A DNA stretch of 64,000 nucleotides from assembly GCF_016724845.1 (NCBI RefSeq), contig NZ_CP068082.1:1922001-1986000 (forward strand). The letters are read 5' to 3'. The stretch is from Sphingobacterium spiritivorum. GTDB lineage: Bacteria > Bacteroidota > Bacteroidia > Sphingobacteriales > Sphingobacteriaceae. The position numbers were made by a program, and so were the translations under genes. Positions 8,593 through 17,300 of this stretch are shown here, piece by piece (within the stretch, counting starts at the first letter, position 1; the number at the start of each line of letters is the position of its first letter). The notes beneath the pieces are model-generated. The model was not told the DNA's origin, ran no database searches, and worked only from the letters and a program-made list of their open reading frames with translations.

Positions 8593-9801
8593 ATGAGAAC
8601 TGCTATCATCGGAACATACCCACCCAGGCAGTGTGGTATTGCCACTTTTACACAAGATTTATATAAAGCGATAGTGAAATCATCTGCTGAAGCGCACAGT
8701 ATATTTGCGATGTCGGATGGTTCAGAAGAGTCCTTCCCGGATGAAGTCGCTTTTGTAATAGATCGCAACGATGTGGATAGTTATAAACATGCAGCACACT
8801 TAATCAATTCGTATTATGATGCTTGTATTATCCAGCATGAATACGGAATTTTCGGTGGAGATACTGGTGAATTTATTCTTGAGCTCCTGTATAAATTACA
8901 AGTTCCGGTTGTTACCAATTTACATACTGTACTTCAGCAACCTAGTCCTAATGAACAGCGTATACTGCAACAACTGTCTATGTATAGCAGTAAAATAACA
9001 GTAATGACTGACCGCGCAATTCATATGTTGAGCGACATTTATCAGGTGGATGCTCAACGGGTCGAACTCATTCCTCATGGGGTGCCGGATTTCAAATATA
9101 ATCAGGAGGCAGCAAAAACAAAACTTGGATTGACTGATAAAAAAGTCATGCTTAGCTTTGGTTTTCTGGGAAGAAGTAAAGGGTTTGAAACGGCTATTGA
9201 TGCGGTAGCATCTGTAAAGGATAATGATTTTAAATATATTATACTGGGATCTACCCACCCTAATATTATACGCCATGAAGGGGAAATATACAGAGAATCT
9301 CTGATGGATAAGGTCAAAGAACTGGGTATAGAAGATAAAGTCGAGTTTGTAGACACATTTGCTACAGAAGAATTACTGGTTCAATACTTGAGTGCCTGTG
9401 ATATTTATGTAACGCCCTATCCTAATGAAAACCAGATAAGCAGTGGTACCTTGTCGTTTGCAATTGGTGCCGGTGCTGCTGTACTTTCGACTCCTTACTG
9501 GTATGCCAAGGATCTGTTGGCAAATGATCGGGGAATTCTGTTTGACTTTAAAGACTCAGAGGGATTAGCTACGATTATCAATCTCTTACTGGAAGAGCCA
9601 TTACTCATGGCCAGATACAGATCTAATGCGAAGCTATATGGACAGGAAATGTCTTGGACTAATATCGGTAAACGACATGTAGCCTTATTAGAAAGCTTTA
9701 AAAAGACGGATATCAAACCAACGATTTCATTCAATAGCCGCAATTTGAAAAAGAATATTGCCGCTCTGTTTCCCACGGGGAATAGCAGACTCTCTTCCTA
9801 A
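8593..9801 (+). CDS. GT4-family glycosyltransferase
   Basis: The ATG at 8593 gives a 402-residue protein starting MRTAIIGTYPPRQCGIATFT, the usual N-terminal beta-strand and glycine-rich loop of this GT4 subgroup. The C-terminal Rossmann domain has HGVPDF, LGFLGRSKGFETAIDAV, a sugar-nucleotide loop (YLSACDIYVTPY) and an E-x7-E-like region (NENQISSGTLSFAIGAGAAVLSTPYWYAKD). Such enzymes transfer a sugar from a nucleotide donor with retention, but donor and acceptor cannot be read here. It is followed after 14 bp by an (alpha/alpha) barrel-like gene and, convergently, a GH130 gene, pointing to mannose-type chemistry (inference). Confidence 0.88.
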   Translation: MRTAIIGTYPPRQCGIATFTQDLYKAIVKSSAEAHSIFAMSDGSEESFPDEVAFVIDRNDVDSYKHAAHLINSYYDACIIQHEYGIFGGDTGEFILELLYKLQVPVVTNLHTVLQQPSPNEQRILQQLSMYSSKITVMTDRAIHMLSDIYQVDAQRVELIPHGVPDFKYNQEAAKTKLGLTDKKVMLSFGFLGRSKGFETAIDAVASVKDNDFKYIILGSTHPNIIRHEGEIYRESLMDKVKELGIEDKVEFVDTFATEELLVQYLSACDIYVTPYPNENQISSGTLSFAIGAGAAVLSTPYWYAKDLLANDRGILFDFKDSEGLATIINLLLEEPLLMARYRSNAKLYGQEMSWTNIGKRHVALLESFKKTDIKPTISFNSRNLKKNIAALFPTGNSRLSS

Positions 9802-9815
9802 ACCATATAAATAAA

Positions 9816-10934
9816 ATGAACAAATCATATTTAAAGGTAATAGATGAGATTGAAAGTCCGGTAACCGCTGTCCTTGATGAAGATCTGACTACTGAATTAG
9901 TAGACAAACTGCCTTCTTTTGATCTGAGTCATGTAAAAAGGTTAACCAATCATGTGGGAATACTGCAACATGCGATATACATCACTCCTAACTATCATCA
10001 CGGATATTGTATTGACGATAATGCAAGGGCGCTTATATTGGCTTTGATGGCCTTTGAAAAAGATCCTTCTGAAGAACACAATCAACTGATCTCTACCTAT
10101 CTGGCTTATATAAAATTTATGCAGCTGGAAAACGGCAAATTCAGGAACTTCCTGTCTTTTTCACATCTCTTTTTGGATGATGAAGGCACAGAAGATGCTA
10201 TGGGTCGTACCATATGGGCATTGGGATATTTGCTGAAGAGCGATGTAAATCCAAGTTTTCACCGAGCTGGGAGAGAACTTTTCGATCGTGTGGTACCCCA
10301 TCTTTATAGTTTAAGATCACCGCGGGCTGTAGGTTACAGCCTTTTGGGATTAATACATATTTCCGAACGATCTCCCGAAGATGCCGGAATCAAAGAGTTG
10401 ATCAATCATCTGGCTCAATATATTGCAGAGGAATACCGGCAAAATTCTACCAGCGAATGGTCCTGGTATGAAAAGGTAATTTCGTATGACAATGCAATAT
10501 TACCATTAAGTCTGCTGAGGGCTTCTCTCGTCTTGGAGGATGAATCTCTAAAACTGACTGCGATGGAAAGTTTTCATTTTCTGGATAGTATATTATTCAG
10601 AGAAAACTATCTGTGTATCATCGGTAATGAATTCTGGTATAGGGAAGGCGGAAGTCCAAGTATATACGGACAACAACCCATCGAAGTTACATCGCTCGTC
10701 TTACTTTACGAGGAGATGTATAATATTACGCTCGAAAAAATATACAAACAGCGTATGATAAGTTCCTTTTTGTGGTTTTTTGGAAAAAACAAACAGGGTC
10801 TTCAACTCTATGATGATTCTTCTAAAGGTTGCTGTGACGGCCTTGACAGTCACGGTGTAAATCTGAATCAGGGAGCAGAAAGCACCATCTGTTTTTGGAT
10901 AGCTTATTTAAACATTAGCCGTCTGCTTTCCTGA
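9816..10934 (+). CDS. (alpha/alpha)-barrel-like protein partnered with GT4
   Basis: The 372-residue cytosolic protein has repeated helix pairs typical of six-hairpin glycosidase-like folds. Conserved-looking stretches are HHGYCIDDNARAL, EDAMGRTIWALGYLL and WSWYEKVISYDNAILPLSLL. The acidic CIDDN and TSEWSWYE segments could line an active site. Proteins like this are often fused or adjacent to GT4 enzymes, and database annotation sometimes calls them glycosyltransferases. Its start is 14 bp after the GT4 stop, so they form one operon. Catalytic activity is not established. Confidence 0.65.
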   Translation: MNKSYLKVIDEIESPVTAVLDEDLTTELVDKLPSFDLSHVKRLTNHVGILQHAIYITPNYHHGYCIDDNARALILALMAFEKDPSEEHNQLISTYLAYIKFMQLENGKFRNFLSFSHLFLDDEGTEDAMGRTIWALGYLLKSDVNPSFHRAGRELFDRVVPHLYSLRSPRAVGYSLLGLIHISERSPEDAGIKELINHLAQYIAEEYRQNSTSEWSWYEKVISYDNAILPLSLLRASLVLEDESLKLTAMESFHFLDSILFRENYLCIIGNEFWYREGGSPSIYGQQPIEVTSLVLLYEEMYNITLEKIYKQRMISSFLWFFGKNKQGLQLYDDSSKGCCDGLDSHGVNLNQGAESTICFWIAYLNISRLLS

Positions 10935-10941
10935 ATTCTTA

Positions 10942-12402
10942 CTATGTCAATGCATCCAGTAGTTCCTTAAGCTCTACAGATGCATATGTAGACGCATAAT
11001 CTGACATGGCATAAGGGATAATAAGATGCCCGTTATGAATAATCTGTCCGCAGGAGTATACCACATTTGGCACATACCCTTCTCTTTCATCTGCATTCGG
11101 ATATAATAAGGGTTCATTTAGTTTTCCGATAATCTTAGTTGGATCTTCCAGATCCAGTAAAATGGCTCCTAGAGTATATTCCCGCATTGGCCCTACCCCA
11201 TGTGTCAGTACAAGCCATCCTTTTTCAGTTTCTATAGGCGACCCGCAATTGCCTAACTGTACCAGTTCCCAGGGATATTCAGGTTCTTTCAATAAGGTAA
11301 TATCCTGTTGCCAGATATTGATATCTTCAGAGAATGCAATGTAATTATTTTCACCATCTACACGACATAGCATAGCATACTTACCTTTTATTTTTCGCGG
11401 GAACAGAGCCGCACCTTTATTTGCAATCTTACCGTTAATAGGCTGCACTTTAAAATGAATAAAATCTTTGGTAGACATCAGTTTCGGCAGAATCGTGAAC
11501 CCATCATAAGCGGTATAGGTGGCATAGTAGGTCTGCTGATTTTTCTCTCCTCTGAAACGTACAAATCTGGCGTCCTCGATTCCATTTTTCTCCGTATCCG
11601 AGATAGGAAAAATAACCCTTTCCGAGATAGAAGTGTCCAGAGAATAAGTCATTTCATAATGAGAAGAAGCCAGCCACATAATTTGGGACATCAGCGTCTG
11701 GCTGTCCGGAGTCAATTCATTTTCCTGCTGCATTTCCCTGACAAATCTTCGGAGTTCTTCATATGTAAAGGAATCTGTTAGTTTGGCCCTGATAACAGTC
11801 AGTACATCTTCCTCGGGATCATGCATCTGCAACAGTTTGTCTATAAAATCCTCTTTCTGATAACGATGACTTTTAAATTGCTTGGGTTTTTCCAACAATG
11901 TTCCGACTTCATCCAGATGGATATTGAGATCTTTATCTATAATGGCCGAACGGAATACGATAGAGGATACATGTCCTTCGCCTGTTGCTCTAAAACTAAG
12001 GATAATCCGTTTTTCTCCTTCTTTTAATTGTGTCTGATCAGGCGATTCTACCACCGATGGATTGAAAAATGCAGCTGCTTCAATAGAATATTCCATCGTG
12101 AAATAGGCTCCTATCAGCAGCTTTTCCTTGTATGTAACATCCTCATCCTCGATATTCATTTCCCTGAGGATCGTTTCGGTTCTCTTATAGTTTTTCTCCA
12201 GAATAGAGACGACACTACGATGCCGTTTGGAGAAATTACGCAGAACCTGATTAAGTGTATCGGCTTTCTCCTGCTTGCTCATTTTGAGCACACGCTGAAC
12301 TATTTTGATGGATCGCTCTACGCTGAGATTAAAATAACGGGCTAATACACGTCTGGAATCGGGCTTAAAAAAGATATTTTTTCTGACTACATTCAGGGTC
12401 AT
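10942..12402 (-). CDS. GH130-family mannoside phosphorylase-like protein
   Basis: The 486-residue protein has a helical N-terminal extension (about 1-130) followed by a five-bladed propeller. Propeller landmarks are IEDARFVRFRG (the family's acidic catalytic position), FPRKIKGKYAMLCRVDGEN, LGNCGSPIETEKGWLVLTHGVG and GYVPNVVYSCGQIIHNGHLIIPYAMSD (listed as separate blades). GH130 enzymes phosphorolyse or hydrolyse beta-mannosides, and some work in reverse to build them. It lacks a signal peptide, so it is cytoplasmic. It converges with the GT4/barrel operon, 7 bp apart, suggesting shared metabolism of an intracellular mannoside (inference). Confidence 0.85.
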   Translation of the reverse strand: MTLNVVRKNIFFKPDSRRVLARYFNLSVERSIKIVQRVLKMSKQEKADTLNQVLRNFSKRHRSVVSILEKNYKRTETILREMNIEDEDVTYKEKLLIGAYFTMEYSIEAAAFFNPSVVESPDQTQLKEGEKRIILSFRATGEGHVSSIVFRSAIIDKDLNIHLDEVGTLLEKPKQFKSHRYQKEDFIDKLLQMHDPEEDVLTVIRAKLTDSFTYEELRRFVREMQQENELTPDSQTLMSQIMWLASSHYEMTYSLDTSISERVIFPISDTEKNGIEDARFVRFRGEKNQQTYYATYTAYDGFTILPKLMSTKDFIHFKVQPINGKIANKGAALFPRKIKGKYAMLCRVDGENNYIAFSEDINIWQQDITLLKEPEYPWELVQLGNCGSPIETEKGWLVLTHGVGPMREYTLGAILLDLEDPTKIIGKLNEPLLYPNADEREGYVPNVVYSCGQIIHNGHLIIPYAMSDYASTYASVELKELLDALT

Positions 12403-12683
12403 AAGATTTGATTTTATTTTAGAACGGTATTCTATCCCAAATTGTTTGTCTGTTTGAAAAAATTATAGTCCGGAGTTAGCGGCTCAAATATAACTTCACG
12501 CCTTTTTTTGCATCTTATTCGTTGAGGATGAAGTTTTGCTTCCGAATTATTTCGTAATTAAATAAGAATCTGACATTGAATGTAATTCATACAACGGTTG
12601 TGTATCTGAAATCTATCATTTCTTCTGTTAGCGGGACGTGAAATATCAATTTTAAAGTTTAACTTTATAAAAAATCGCTATCT

Positions 12684-14879
12684 ATGATCCCCAATCAGAT
12701 TCTGTGTGAAAATGAACCCATCCATTTATGTGGCCGTGTACAACATTTCGGCCTGTTATTAATATTGGATCAGCGGCTCGTTATATCAGCTATCAGTGAA
12801 AATTGGGGAAACTATCTGCAAGAGGAACTTGACCTTTATCTTGAACAGGATGCTGTTAAATTCCTTTCTTTTCATTTTGCTGATTACATAGAAGAAATTA
12901 GCGGACGACTTGACCACTTTTCTCATTCTACAGAAGGTCGTTCCGTTATCGAACTAAAGATCGGACAATCGAACTACTACCTCAGTATATATAGGGTGAA
13001 CGATTACATCTATCTTGAATTTGAGGCTTCAGGGAATACACCTGCATCCTGGCTGAACTTATATTCGTATTCAAAAAAGATAGACCGTTCTAATCAAAAG
13101 GTATGGGAAGAACTTTGCGAAAGCATCCATGATGTCATCAGGTTTGACAGGGTTATGATCTATCAGTTTCTGGAGGATGGTAGCGGCAAGGTCATTGCCG
13201 AACGTGTAGCAGAAGATTGTGAACCTCACCTGGGATTACGCTATCCGGAGTTTGATATCCCAAAGCAGGCACGCGCACTTTATCTTATACATCCGGCAAG
13301 GTTGACCGCAGATATATCTGCTCCGACCTTTCCGATCAGAAGTAAACGTGAATTAGATTTTGACCTGACCTACACCACTATACGGGCACTTTCACCTGTT
13401 CATTTACAATATCTGGAAAATGCGGGTGCACAATCGAGCATAAGCTTTTCTATTATTGTACATGATAAGCTTTGGGGATTGGTAACTTGTCAGCACAGGA
13501 CAGCAAGAGCTGTGGATCTGGCTCAAAGACACCTGGCCGTCTTATTGACACAATATGCTGTCACCAAATATCTCAGTAATGTTAAAGAAAAAGATCTTCA
13601 AGCACTACGGGAGATCAATACGTTTGAACTGGAACTTAAAGAGAAGCTCCTCATAAAGAACGATATTCTCTCCGCACTGGCTTCATCTATTCAGTCGCTC
13701 GGAGAACTCATCCATGCCGACGGAGTTGCTATACGCTATTCGGATCGCATTATCACACAGGGGGTTGCTCCTTCTTTAAAGGAACTTGAAAGTATACATC
13801 AATATATCAATGATTTCACCGATAAGCTACTCTTTAAGGACCATAATTTTCTTCTGAACCACAGCGGCAACTTCAGCTTTTGTCCTTGTTTTGCCGGGAT
13901 CGGCAAAGTTGATATTGACAGTAGCCGTACTTTTAGCATTTATTGGTTCAGAAAAGAATATGTGTATGAAGAAAAATGGGCAGGAAAACCGGAAAAGGTA
14001 TTAAAATACGACTCTCAAAAAGATCAGTATTATCCGTCTCCCCGTATGTCTTTTGAAGTATGGAGAGATGCAGTTGAAGGGACAGCAATGAAATGGAACA
14101 AAAATGACATCTATTTTATGCGACGTGTCCGACAACTCATCAGAGAAAGTATGCTCCGCAAGTCGGTCGAAATCAAGAACCTTAACAAAGAACTTATACT
14201 CTTGAATAATACGCTGGATACCTATTCCAGTACGGTAACGCATGATCTGAAAAATCCGCTTTCAACAATAAAGCTGTCCGCTCAGTTGATGAAGATGCGA
14301 AAGGAAATAGATCCCACATTTCTCAATAAAGTATCTACCAATATACTGGATGCGGTATCGTTAATGGAGAACATGATGTCTAAGATTCTGGAATTCTCAC
14401 GAGCCAGGGTCTATAACTTCAAACCAGAACGTATAGAGATTGCACCAACCATTCAGCAGATCGTACAGCAATGTCTGGAAATTTATGATATGCCTCCATC
14501 CAGTATTCAGACGGGGGTACTACTTCCAGTATGGGGTGAAAAAACATTGCTCTACCAATTGTTTATGAACATCATCAACAATGCTGTGAAATATTCCAGT
14601 AAAGAAGAAGTCCCTCTGATCATCATAGACAGTATTGTAGAGGAGGACTGGATAAGGTACGAAATACAGGATAACGGAATCGGTATCGCTTCCGAAGAAC
14701 TGAAGACGGTTTATGAAATCTTCAAAAGATTACCCAATGCTTCTTCTTATGAAGGAACGGGAATAGGTCTCGCGATTGTAAAACGGATTGTCGAAAGACT
14801 GAATGGCAAAATTGATATCCTCAGCGAATTGGGCAAAGGTACAACTGTTGTCATCAGACTTCAGCATATGGAAGATTAG
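12684..14879 (+). CDS. bacteriophytochrome sensor histidine kinase
   Basis: The 731-residue protein has the full PAS-GAF-PHY photosensory module and a kinase. Cys8 sits in CENEPIHLCGRVQHFG, the place where bacteriophytochromes attach biliverdin. The GAF domain has the DIP motif at Asp191, His240 (SPVH) and His271 (CQH). The PHY tongue has PRMSF (Arg454, Ser456) and WxxxxEGTAMKW. The HisKA phosphoacceptor is His520 (THDLKNPLS), followed by HATPase_c (NAVKYSS, DNGIGI, GTGIGLAI). It should sense red/far-red light. No heme oxygenase gene for biliverdin and no adjacent response regulator are visible in the window. Confidence 0.95.
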   Translation: MIPNQILCENEPIHLCGRVQHFGLLLILDQRLVISAISENWGNYLQEELDLYLEQDAVKFLSFHFADYIEEISGRLDHFSHSTEGRSVIELKIGQSNYYLSIYRVNDYIYLEFEASGNTPASWLNLYSYSKKIDRSNQKVWEELCESIHDVIRFDRVMIYQFLEDGSGKVIAERVAEDCEPHLGLRYPEFDIPKQARALYLIHPARLTADISAPTFPIRSKRELDFDLTYTTIRALSPVHLQYLENAGAQSSISFSIIVHDKLWGLVTCQHRTARAVDLAQRHLAVLLTQYAVTKYLSNVKEKDLQALREINTFELELKEKLLIKNDILSALASSIQSLGELIHADGVAIRYSDRIITQGVAPSLKELESIHQYINDFTDKLLFKDHNFLLNHSGNFSFCPCFAGIGKVDIDSSRTFSIYWFRKEYVYEEKWAGKPEKVLKYDSQKDQYYPSPRMSFEVWRDAVEGTAMKWNKNDIYFMRRVRQLIRESMLRKSVEIKNLNKELILLNNTLDTYSSTVTHDLKNPLSTIKLSAQLMKMRKEIDPTFLNKVSTNILDAVSLMENMMSKILEFSRARVYNFKPERIEIAPTIQQIVQQCLEIYDMPPSSIQTGVLLPVWGEKTLLYQLFMNIINNAVKYSSKEEVPLIIIDSIVEEDWIRYEIQDNGIGIASEELKTVYEIFKRLPNASSYEGTGIGLAIVKRIVERLNGKIDILSELGKGTTVVIRLQHMED

Positions 14880-14889
14880 CTCTTTACTG

Positions 14890-15852
14890 CTATGTTTTGT
14901 CGTGATCAGGAGGAGGAAGCACTTTCACTTCTTTTTCAACCTCTTTCTCTTCGACATGTACTGCAAAATCAGAGGGTTGTATCGGAATACCCTTTATAGC
15001 TGCATATTCACGTGTATAAATAGCACCGAAATAGAGTATGGCAGCCGTATAATATACCCATAGTAAGACTAATATAATTGATCCTGCAGCTCCATAAGTA
15101 GATTCGGTACCCGAAGTCTGTAGATACAATCCGATCACAAATCGTCCGATAACGAATAATATAGCTGTAAAAAAAGCCCCTGAACGTACGGTACGCCACT
15201 CAATCTTTACATCGGGTAACGCCCTGAATATAATTCCGAACAGAATAAATATCACTCCGAAACTTATTGAAAAATTGATTGCGTCCAACAGATGGACTGT
15301 AATATCCGGAAAGTAACGCTGTAAACGATCTGTAAATGCAAGTATGACCCCATTTACCACTAGCGTAACCATTAGCAGAAAACCCAGACTGATTACAAGT
15401 GACGAAGACAATAAGCGGTCTTTGATAACCTTTACCCATCCCTTCTTAGGCTTGGCTCGTACATGCCAAATTCTGTTTATCGAATTCTGAATATCTCCGA
15501 ATACAGATGTAGCTCCGATCAACAAGGTAATTATACTCACAACAAGAGCGAGATTTGACTTGCCTGATAATTTGAGATTCATGATCACTTCCTGTATCTG
15601 ACGCGCTGCACTGGGGCCTACCAGACCTTTCATCTCCGTAAATACTTTGCCTTCTATCGCATCCTGACCAAAAAACACACCTGCCAGAGAGATAATTAAG
15701 ACTAAAATAGGTCCTATCGAAAAAATAGTATAATAGGCCAACGAAGCACTATACTTGAGACAATCCTCATTTATAAAACCCATAGCGGATGTCTTTATAA
15801 TGGAAAAGAAATCTTTAACAATACTGCTGCCTCTCGAATTTGTTGTACTCAT
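14890..15852 (-). CDS. YihY/BrkB family inner-membrane protein
   Basis: The 320-residue protein has about six membrane helices. Family landmarks are CLKYSASLAYYTIFSIGPILVL, the ...SVFGDIQNSINRIWHVRAKPK stretch and YGAAGSIILVLLWVYYTAAILYFGA. YihY/BrkB proteins are widespread membrane proteins of uncertain role (once mis-called RNase BN), proposed as transporters. The C-terminal 30 residues are an acidic/Lys tail. It converges with the phytochrome gene, 10 bp apart. Confidence 0.9.
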   Translation of the reverse strand: MSTTNSRGSSIVKDFFSIIKTSAMGFINEDCLKYSASLAYYTIFSIGPILVLIISLAGVFFGQDAIEGKVFTEMKGLVGPSAARQIQEVIMNLKLSGKSNLALVVSIITLLIGATSVFGDIQNSINRIWHVRAKPKKGWVKVIKDRLLSSSLVISLGFLLMVTLVVNGVILAFTDRLQRYFPDITVHLLDAINFSISFGVIFILFGIIFRALPDVKIEWRTVRSGAFFTAILFVIGRFVIGLYLQTSGTESTYGAAGSIILVLLWVYYTAAILYFGAIYTREYAAIKGIPIQPSDFAVHVEEKEVEKEVKVLPPPDHDKT

Positions 15853-16070
15853 CTTACATTTTTCTTTAATTAAACCAGAGCTTCATCTTTTATATAACAA
15901 GAGACTATAAGCAAAGTTTACTTGACCGGTATAGTTGAGCATTAATACGTATGTCTTTGTAGAAGTACGCATTATTAAAAACTTAACCGCAGGAGCAGAA
16001 CTATCTGATTATTAAAACGTTCTTCTGATAACAATTTGTTTAAAACTTTAAAAACATAAATCCGATAATT

Positions 16071-16652
16071 ATGGCAACTACAACAGCAAAAAGCAGCAGT
16101 GCATCAAAAAATGCATCTGCGAAATCCTCAAATAAAGAAGATTCAAAGATCAAGGCTAAATCCGGAGCGGCTAAAGATCTTGCCGATTTGTTCGAAGACG
16201 GATTGAAAGATATCTATTGGGCAGAAAAAGAGCTGACCAAGGCACTCCCCAAGATGGATAAAAATGCGACGTCCCCACAACTTAAAAAAGCAATTCAGAA
16301 GCATATCAAAGAAACAGAAGAACATATCAGCCGTTTAGAAAAATGCTTTGAAACATTGGGTAAAAAAGCTAAAGCCGAAAAATGCGACGCTATGGCAGGC
16401 CTTATCGAAGAAGGTGAAAGTATAATGGAAGAAACGGAAGTAGGACATGTAAGAGATGCAGGTATCATTGCCGCAGCACAGAAAGTAGAGCACTATGAAA
16501 TAGCGACCTACGGTACATTAGCTGCATTTGCAAAAGTATTGGGCAATAAAGAAAGCTTAAAGCTCTTATTAATGACACTCGAAGAAGAAAAAAACTGTGA
16601 TGAAACTTTAACAGGCATTGCAGACACAAATTTAAATTCGAAGGCAGAATAA
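16071..16652 (+). CDS. ferritin-like DUF892 (YciF) stress protein
   Basis: The 193-residue protein has a low-complexity Ala/Ser/Lys N-terminus (1-35) and then the DUF892 helical bundle. The segments LADLFEDGLKDIYWAEKEL, LEKCFETLGKKAKAEKCDAM and EHYEIATYGTLAAFAKVLG carry the Glu/His ligands (ETEEHISRLE, KVEHYE) expected for a di-metal ferritin-like site. YciF relatives are induced by osmotic and general stress. Its upstream region contains AAAGTTTAC and CGGTATAG, echoing other stress genes here. Confidence 0.9.
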   Translation: MATTTAKSSSASKNASAKSSNKEDSKIKAKSGAAKDLADLFEDGLKDIYWAEKELTKALPKMDKNATSPQLKKAIQKHIKETEEHISRLEKCFETLGKKAKAEKCDAMAGLIEEGESIMEETEVGHVRDAGIIAAAQKVEHYEIATYGTLAAFAKVLGNKESLKLLLMTLEEEKNCDETLTGIADTNLNSKAE

Positions 16653-16735
16653 TTCTATTCTGTATTTAATTGTGATTAAAGCGGGGTTTATATTAAAATC
16701 TGCTTTTCTGATATTCCTCAGTAATTAACAAGACT

Positions 16736-17227
16736 TCAGAAATTCTTTTTTATCGGCTCCCGACCTATAAATCTTTCTTTTCCTAACAAAAATTGTATTG
16801 CTTTTCCGACATTGCGTGCAATACTATCCTCCTGCTTTAAATGAGAGATATAACGCACAATTTCCAATTGCAGGGATGGAGATAAGCTCTGGAAAACAGT
16901 GTGTGCTTCTGCATTTTGCTGTAAAGCTTTGGCTAGAAGCGGATGTATTTGAACTTCAGGTTTATCCCGATTAAATTTTACAGTAAATGCTGCCGTATCA
17001 CCAACAGTCTTTCCTGTAGCTTTGAGCATAGGACCATTGATGTACAGGCGCCATTCGCCGGCATATTTAACTAAAGTCTGCGTAAAATCAATCCCGTCAA
17101 TGGTTAAGGATACAGGAATTTTTCCCTTATGCTGGCCGGCAGCTGTTATCAGTTCCAGCAAAACAAGATCGGGAACCAACACAAAAGGATTAATACCTAT
17201 TTTATCAATAACTGCCGTAAAGTGCAT
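16736..17227 (-). CDS. DUF1905/YdeI-OmdA-type protein
   Basis: The 163-residue cytosolic protein has an N-terminal DUF1905 beta-barrel domain (about 1-95; HFTAVIDKIG, FVLVPDLVL, KGKIPVSLTIDG, GDTAAFTVKFNRD) and a C-terminal OmdA/YdeI helical region (LSPSLQLEIVRYISHLKQEDSIARNV). Biochemical function is unknown; the pair of domains is common in soil bacteria. It is a single gene, convergent with the DUF892 gene and separated from SulP by a short gap. Confidence 0.85.
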   Translation of the reverse strand: MHFTAVIDKIGINPFVLVPDLVLLELITAAGQHKGKIPVSLTIDGIDFTQTLVKYAGEWRLYINGPMLKATGKTVGDTAAFTVKFNRDKPEVQIHPLLAKALQQNAEAHTVFQSLSPSLQLEIVRYISHLKQEDSIARNVGKAIQFLLGKERFIGREPIKKNF

Positions 17228-17300
17228 TGTGATACCTTTTTAAGAATTTGATTTCTTAAAGATAAATAAACAAAGAGGGACATCAAAAAGGAAATACTTC

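Noticed and set aside
15008..15199. Small minus-strand ORFs inside the YihY gene
   Set aside because: Frame shadows of the membrane protein with skewed composition and no start context.
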